Notes under the pieces: model-generated
What the model saw: only the letters and a program-made list of their open reading frames with translations
What the model was told of the DNA's origin: nothing
The model's database searches: none
Source of the DNA: Citreicella sp. C3M06
GTDB lineage: Bacteria; Pseudomonadota; Alphaproteobacteria; Rhodobacterales; Rhodobacteraceae
Length of the DNA: 64,000 nucleotides
Reading direction: 5' to 3'
Assembly (NCBI RefSeq): GCF_018860705.1
Contig: NZ_JAHKQA010000041.1
Span: forward strand, 1-64,000
Position numbers and translations under genes: made by a program
Shown: positions 60,732-64,000 of the stretch, piece after piece
Layout: each line of letters starts with the position of its first letter
Position numbering within the stretch: position 1 is the stretch's first letter

Positions 60732-62147
60732 ATGACAATCGAGAAGACCCTGAAGGCGGCCCTGATCGGGCTGACCCTGAGCGTGAGTCCCATTGCGCTG
60801 AGTGCCAAGGCCGACAACCTTCGCGTTGTGCAAAGCGGAACAGAGCGCACGCTCAACGTGCCGATGAACCGTGCCGTGGTGGTGGAAAGCGACACCCCGT
60901 TCGCGGAATTGTCGATCGCCAACCCGGCCATTGCGGATATCTCGTCGCTGTCCGAACGCACCATCTATGTGCTGGGCAAGACGCCGGGCACGACGACGCT
61001 GACCATCCTTGACCAGAACGGCCAGCTGATCACCAACGTCGATGTGCGGGTCGCCGCCGACGTTTCCGAATTCAAGGAACGCCTGCGCCAGATCCTTCCC
61101 AACGAAAAGATCGAAGTGCGCACCGCCAATGACGGCATCGTGCTGTCGGGCACCGTGTCCAGCGCGCAAAAGCTTCAGCGCGCACTTGACCTTGCCGACC
61201 GTTACGCCCCCGAGCGGGTGTCGAACCTGATGAGCGTGGGCGGCGTGCAGCAGGTGATGCTCAAGGTCCGTTTCGCGGAAATGCAACGCTCTGTCGCCAA
61301 GAGCCTCGGCTCGTCGCTGGCGCTGTCGGGCACGATCTTTGGCGATGCCGACCTGTCGACCGAGACCGGAACATGGTTGAACGGGTCCAACGCGCTTGGC
61401 TCTCCGGTCGAGATCACCTCGGGCGCGCAGGGCGCCACCCTGCTGGGCTTTGACGCAGGCAGCGTTGCCGTGGGCATCCTGCTGGAGGCGCTGGAAAACA
61501 AGGGCGTCTCGCGCACCTTGGCCGAACCGAACCTCACCGCCCTGTCCGGGCAGGAAGCACGGTTCCTCGCGGGCGGCGAATACCCGGTCCCGGTGTCGCA
61601 GGGCGATGGCGCGGTGTCGATCGAATACAAACCTTTCGGCGTCGAGCTCAACTTCATCCCGCGGGTCGTCGACGGCGACCTGATCAACCTCGAGATGACC
61701 GGCGCGGTGTCCTCGATCGACAGCGCCAACGGTGTTACCGCCGACTCGATCACCGTCGATGCGTTCCAGCGCCGCGAAATCTCGACCACGGTGGAAATGC
61801 GCGACGGAGAGAGCTTTGCCATCGCCGGTCTGCTTCAGGATGATTTCACCGATCTGAGCGGTCAGGTACCATGGCTGGGCGATATCCCGGTGCTGGGCGC
61901 GCTGTTCCGCAGCGCCGAATACCAGCGCCAGCAATCCGAGCTTGTGATCATCGTGACCCCGCATCTTGTCAGCCCAACACGGGGCGAGGTTCTGGCCTTG
62001 CCGACCGATCGCGTGCGCCCGCCCACCGAATCCGAACTGTTCCTGTTCGGCAAGACCTCGGGCAGCAGCAAACGGCCGACCAGCGGCGGGGCAGCCGAGG
62101 TTGCAAAGCAGGATTTCACGGGCTCTTATGGCTATGTGATGGACTGA
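60732..62147 (+). CDS. cpaC: Tad pilus secretin CpaC/RcpA
   Basis: A 471-residue type II/IV secretin. Signal peptide region (AALIGLTLSVSPIALSAKAD), then the pilus-type N-domain (LSIANPAIADISSLSERTIY near 60), a BON-like part (IVLSGTVSSAQKLQRALDLA near 136) and the secretin domain (GILLEALENKGVSRTLAEPN near 248, VSQGDGAVSIEYKPFGVELN, VPWLGDIPVLGALFRS near 378). It forms the outer-membrane pore of the pilus. A 182-bp gap after cpaB contains an A+T-rich stretch but no clear promoter. Confidence 0.94.
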   Translation: MTIEKTLKAALIGLTLSVSPIALSAKADNLRVVQSGTERTLNVPMNRAVVVESDTPFAELSIANPAIADISSLSERTIYVLGKTPGTTTLTILDQNGQLITNVDVRVAADVSEFKERLRQILPNEKIEVRTANDGIVLSGTVSSAQKLQRALDLADRYAPERVSNLMSVGGVQQVMLKVRFAEMQRSVAKSLGSSLALSGTIFGDADLSTETGTWLNGSNALGSPVEITSGAQGATLLGFDAGSVAVGILLEALENKGVSRTLAEPNLTALSGQEARFLAGGEYPVPVSQGDGAVSIEYKPFGVELNFIPRVVDGDLINLEMTGAVSSIDSANGVTADSITVDAFQRREISTTVEMRDGESFAIAGLLQDDFTDLSGQVPWLGDIPVLGALFRSAEYQRQQSELVIIVTPHLVSPTRGEVLALPTDRVRPPTESELFLFGKTSGSSKRPTSGGAAEVAKQDFTGSYGYVMD

Positions 62148-62187
62148 CGTGACACGCAGCACACAGACGATGCGAGGGCTTGGGACA

Positions 62188-62841
62188 ATGATCAGGAACA
62201 GCGTGGCCATTGCCGCCCTCGGGCTCGCCGCAGCTTGCGGCGCGCCGCAGGATGGCGCCCTCTACAGCCAGTTCTGGTCCGAGGCCGGCGCCATCGCCGA
62301 TTCCGGCGATTTTGGCAACGCCACCATGAACAACACCATGGCGATGCGGAACCCGCAATCCTATGCGCTCGATCTGGGCCGCCGCTTTGCACAGGATGTC
62401 CCGAGCACGGTGAACTTTGCCTTCAACAGCGCGGTTCTGGATGCCGGGGCGATGAACACCCTGCGCGAACAGGCGCGGTGGATTCGCCAGTTCCCCGAAG
62501 TGCGCTTCCGCGTCTACGGGCACACCGACCTTGTCGGCTCGAATGCCTATAACAAGAGGCTTGGCATGGCCCGCGCCCGCGCCGTGGTTGCCTACCTCGC
62601 CAGCCAGGGCATCTCGACCGCGCGGCTAGAGGCGGTGGTGTCCTTTGGCGAGACCCAGCCGCTGATCGCCACACCCGGGCAGGAACGCCGCAACCGGCGG
62701 ACCGTGACCGAGGTGTCGGGATTTGTTCAAGACAATCCGATGGTTCTAGATGGGCGCTACGCCGAAGTGGTGTACCGCGAATACATCCGCAGCGCAGAGC
62801 CCACGACCGCGCTTGGCGGCCTGTCCGGCGACAGCGAATAA
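62188..62841 (+). CDS. OmpA-domain lipoprotein in the CpaD position of the Tad locus
   Basis: A 217-residue lipoprotein: MIRNSVAIAALGLAAAC ends in a lipobox with Cys17. The mature part ends in an OmpA-like peptidoglycan-binding domain: VNFAFNSAVLDAGAMNTLRE near 74, VRFRVYGHTDLVGSNAYNKR near 105, ARAVVAYLASQGI and ERRNRRTVTEV. It occupies the place where CpaD (RcpB) stands in other Tad loci and probably anchors or stabilises the secretin. In-frame starts at 62149 and 62170 are possible; 62188 gives the best signal peptide. Confidence 0.84.
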   Translation: MIRNSVAIAALGLAAACGAPQDGALYSQFWSEAGAIADSGDFGNATMNNTMAMRNPQSYALDLGRRFAQDVPSTVNFAFNSAVLDAGAMNTLREQARWIRQFPEVRFRVYGHTDLVGSNAYNKRLGMARARAVVAYLASQGISTARLEAVVSFGETQPLIATPGQERRNRRTVTEVSGFVQDNPMVLDGRYAEVVYREYIRSAEPTTALGGLSGDSE

Positions 62842-62846
62842 GACCT

Positions 62847-62871
62847 GATACCCGCCTTCGGGTCGGGTATC
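62847..62871 (+). other. Hairpin between the OmpA-type gene and cpaE
   Basis: GATACCCG (62847-62854) pairs with CGGGTATC (62864-62871), with a loop of nine bases. It lies six bases after the OmpA-type stop and has no U-tract. It may end or attenuate transcription before cpaE. The rest of the 230-bp gap shows no gene. Confidence 0.5.
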
Positions 62872-63071
62872 GTCCGGCGATACCGCACAATTTCGGCTTT
62901 TCGGCCAAAATGTTGCCCACATTGTAGGCGACTCTGCCCCTGAACGGAGATCCATGCCGCACCACCTTGGCATGGGGGAACCAGACCACGGGCAGATCCG
63001 GGCGTGTCGCGCCCTCTTTCCTGTCCGCGCGTTTCGGGAACCCTTCCCAAGCAGCGATAGGATAGAAGGCC

Positions 63072-64000
63072 ATGAGCAAGTCCGCAGCGCATAACGATCC
63101 AGCACCGATCATAGCCTGCACCATCAGCCGGAACGTGCAGAATTTTGACCTGCTGATCGAAGACATGGAGATGCTGCTTGGCGAAGGCTGGGGCGATCTG
63201 GGCTTTGGCGAGGCGCTTGCTTTTCTGAACCAGCCCGATGCCGAAGCGCTTGAATTCGTTGCCATGGCCATTGACGAGGAAGACGAGGATCAGCTTGGCC
63301 TGCTGTCCGAGCTGATCGGCGCCGCCAAGGCGCGCGGCGTCAAGGTGATCCTGATCGCCGAAGACGTCACCCCCGCCGCGCTGCACCAACTGCTGCGCGG
63401 GGGTGCCGACGAATTTGTCCCCTATCCGCTGCCCGAAGGCGAGCTGCGCGCCGCCGTCGAGCGGCTCGAGCGGGTGCGCGCCCCCGAAGCGCCACAACCG
63501 GGGCAGCGCGCCGGTGACAAGGTCAAGCTCAAGGGCGGCGGCGATGGCGTTCTGATTGCCACTCAGGGCATGTGCGGCGGCTGCGGCGCCACCACCTTTG
63601 CGGTCAACCTCGCGTGGGAATTGGCGAATGTGACCAAGGACAAGCCACCACGGGTCTGCCTGCTGGATTTCGGCCTGCAGTTCGGATCGATCGCCACCTA
63701 CCTTGACCTGCCCCGCCGCGAGGCGGTGATGGAACTGCTGTCCGACATCGAATCGATGGACGGGGACAGTTTTGGTCAGGCGCTGGTGACCCATGGCGAA
63801 AAGCTGCAGGTGCTGACCTCGCCGTCGGATGTCATACCCCTCGACCTGATCGGCCCCGAAGATGTGACCAAGATCCTTGGCGTGGCCCGCGAACATTTCG
63901 ATTTCGTCATCGTCGACATGCCCTCGGCCCTGACCGGCTGGACCGACACCGTGCTGACGCAATCGCAGATCTATTTCGCGCTGATCGAGCTGGACATGCG
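63072..64000 (+). CDS. cpaE: Tad pilus localisation ATPase CpaE/TadZ (partial, cut by the window end)
   Basis: The first 309 residues of a CpaE/TadZ protein. Residues 1-140 form an atypical receiver-like domain (KVILIAEDVTPAALHQLLRG, GADEFVPYPLPEGELRAAVE). Then a MinD/ParA-like domain starts with ATQGMCGGCGATTFAVNLAW near 165, where the usual lysines of the deviant Walker A (KGGxGKT) are replaced. RVCLLDFGLQFGSIATYLDL near 194 and FDFVIVDMPSAL near 276 are the switch regions. It positions the Tad machinery at the pole. The gene continues beyond 64000. Confidence 0.92.
   Translation, partial: MSKSAAHNDPAPIIACTISRNVQNFDLLIEDMEMLLGEGWGDLGFGEALAFLNQPDAEALEFVAMAIDEEDEDQLGLLSELIGAAKARGVKVILIAEDVTPAALHQLLRGGADEFVPYPLPEGELRAAVERLERVRAPEAPQPGQRAGDKVKLKGGGDGVLIATQGMCGGCGATTFAVNLAWELANVTKDKPPRVCLLDFGLQFGSIATYLDLPRREAVMELLSDIESMDGDSFGQALVTHGEKLQVLTSPSDVIPLDLIGPEDVTKILGVAREHFDFVIVDMPSALTGWTDTVLTQSQIYFALIELDM

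Overview
The window looks like a chromosomal segment of a GC-rich marine-type alphaproteobacterium of the Rhodobacterales/Roseobacter group. The evidence is strongly GC-biased codon use, a TrcR-type DUF1013 regulator, a Tad/Flp pilus locus with the variant Flp pilins seen in this group, a DmdB-like acyl-CoA ligase, a PlcP/Agt-like lipid-remodelling gene pair, and gene orders such as SURF1-thrC-M16-GNAT. No tool was run; identities come from reading motifs, lengths and context.

Layout. 0-2.7 kb: tRNA-Tyr, rlmB-type 23S methyltransferase, then two decayed insertion sequences (IS110 and IS5 types). 2.7-4.9 kb: ribBA-ribH-nusB. 4.9-14.8 kb: a LuxR-type regulator divergent from a nine-gene operon (PotABCD-type ABC importer, DavA-like amidase, class III aminotransferase, Rieske oxygenase, DUF1028 protein, M20 deacylase) that looks like uptake and breakdown of an unidentified nitrogenous compound. 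14.9-18.2 kb: a four-gene minus-strand operon (PlcP-like phosphoesterase, GT21-like glycosyltransferase, DedA protein, GT2 glycosyltransferase), probably lipid remodelling. 18.3-21.2 kb: modABC with a broken modE-like gene upstream. 21.3-28.4 kb: CDP-alcohol phosphatidyltransferase, cold-shock protein, purEK, YghU-like GST, Lhr-type helicase, riboflavin synthase. 28.5-33.1 kb: capsule export genes kpsS, a Wza/KpsD-like lipoprotein and kpsC. 33.1-36.6 kb: ybaB, recR, an orphan coiled-coil membrane protein, a mostly empty or decayed stretch, and trcR. 36.7-43.6 kb: RNase T2, sulfotransferase, DmdB-like ligase, diguanylate cyclase, a membrane protein that looks like a dead M48 peptidase, and a SPOR protein. 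43.7-48.3 kb: nucleoside salvage (cdd-deoA-deoB-add, and upp). 48.5-52.1 kb: AlkB-type hydroxylase, mutY, DciA-like protein, DsbA-like protein. 52.3-57.8 kb: SURF1, thrC, M16 protease, GNAT, GlcD-like oxidase. 57.8-64 kb: lytic transglycosylase, then the start of a Tad pilus locus (two Flp pilins, cpaB, cpaC, an OmpA-domain lipoprotein in the cpaD position, and cpaE/tadZ cut by the window edge).

The strongest non-gene signal is a dispersed palindromic repeat family at seven intergenic sites, always next to a gene 3' end. One copy carries paired substitutions that preserve the hairpin. The most interesting functional unit is the catabolic operon at 5.8-14.8 kb, whose substrate cannot be read from the sequence.
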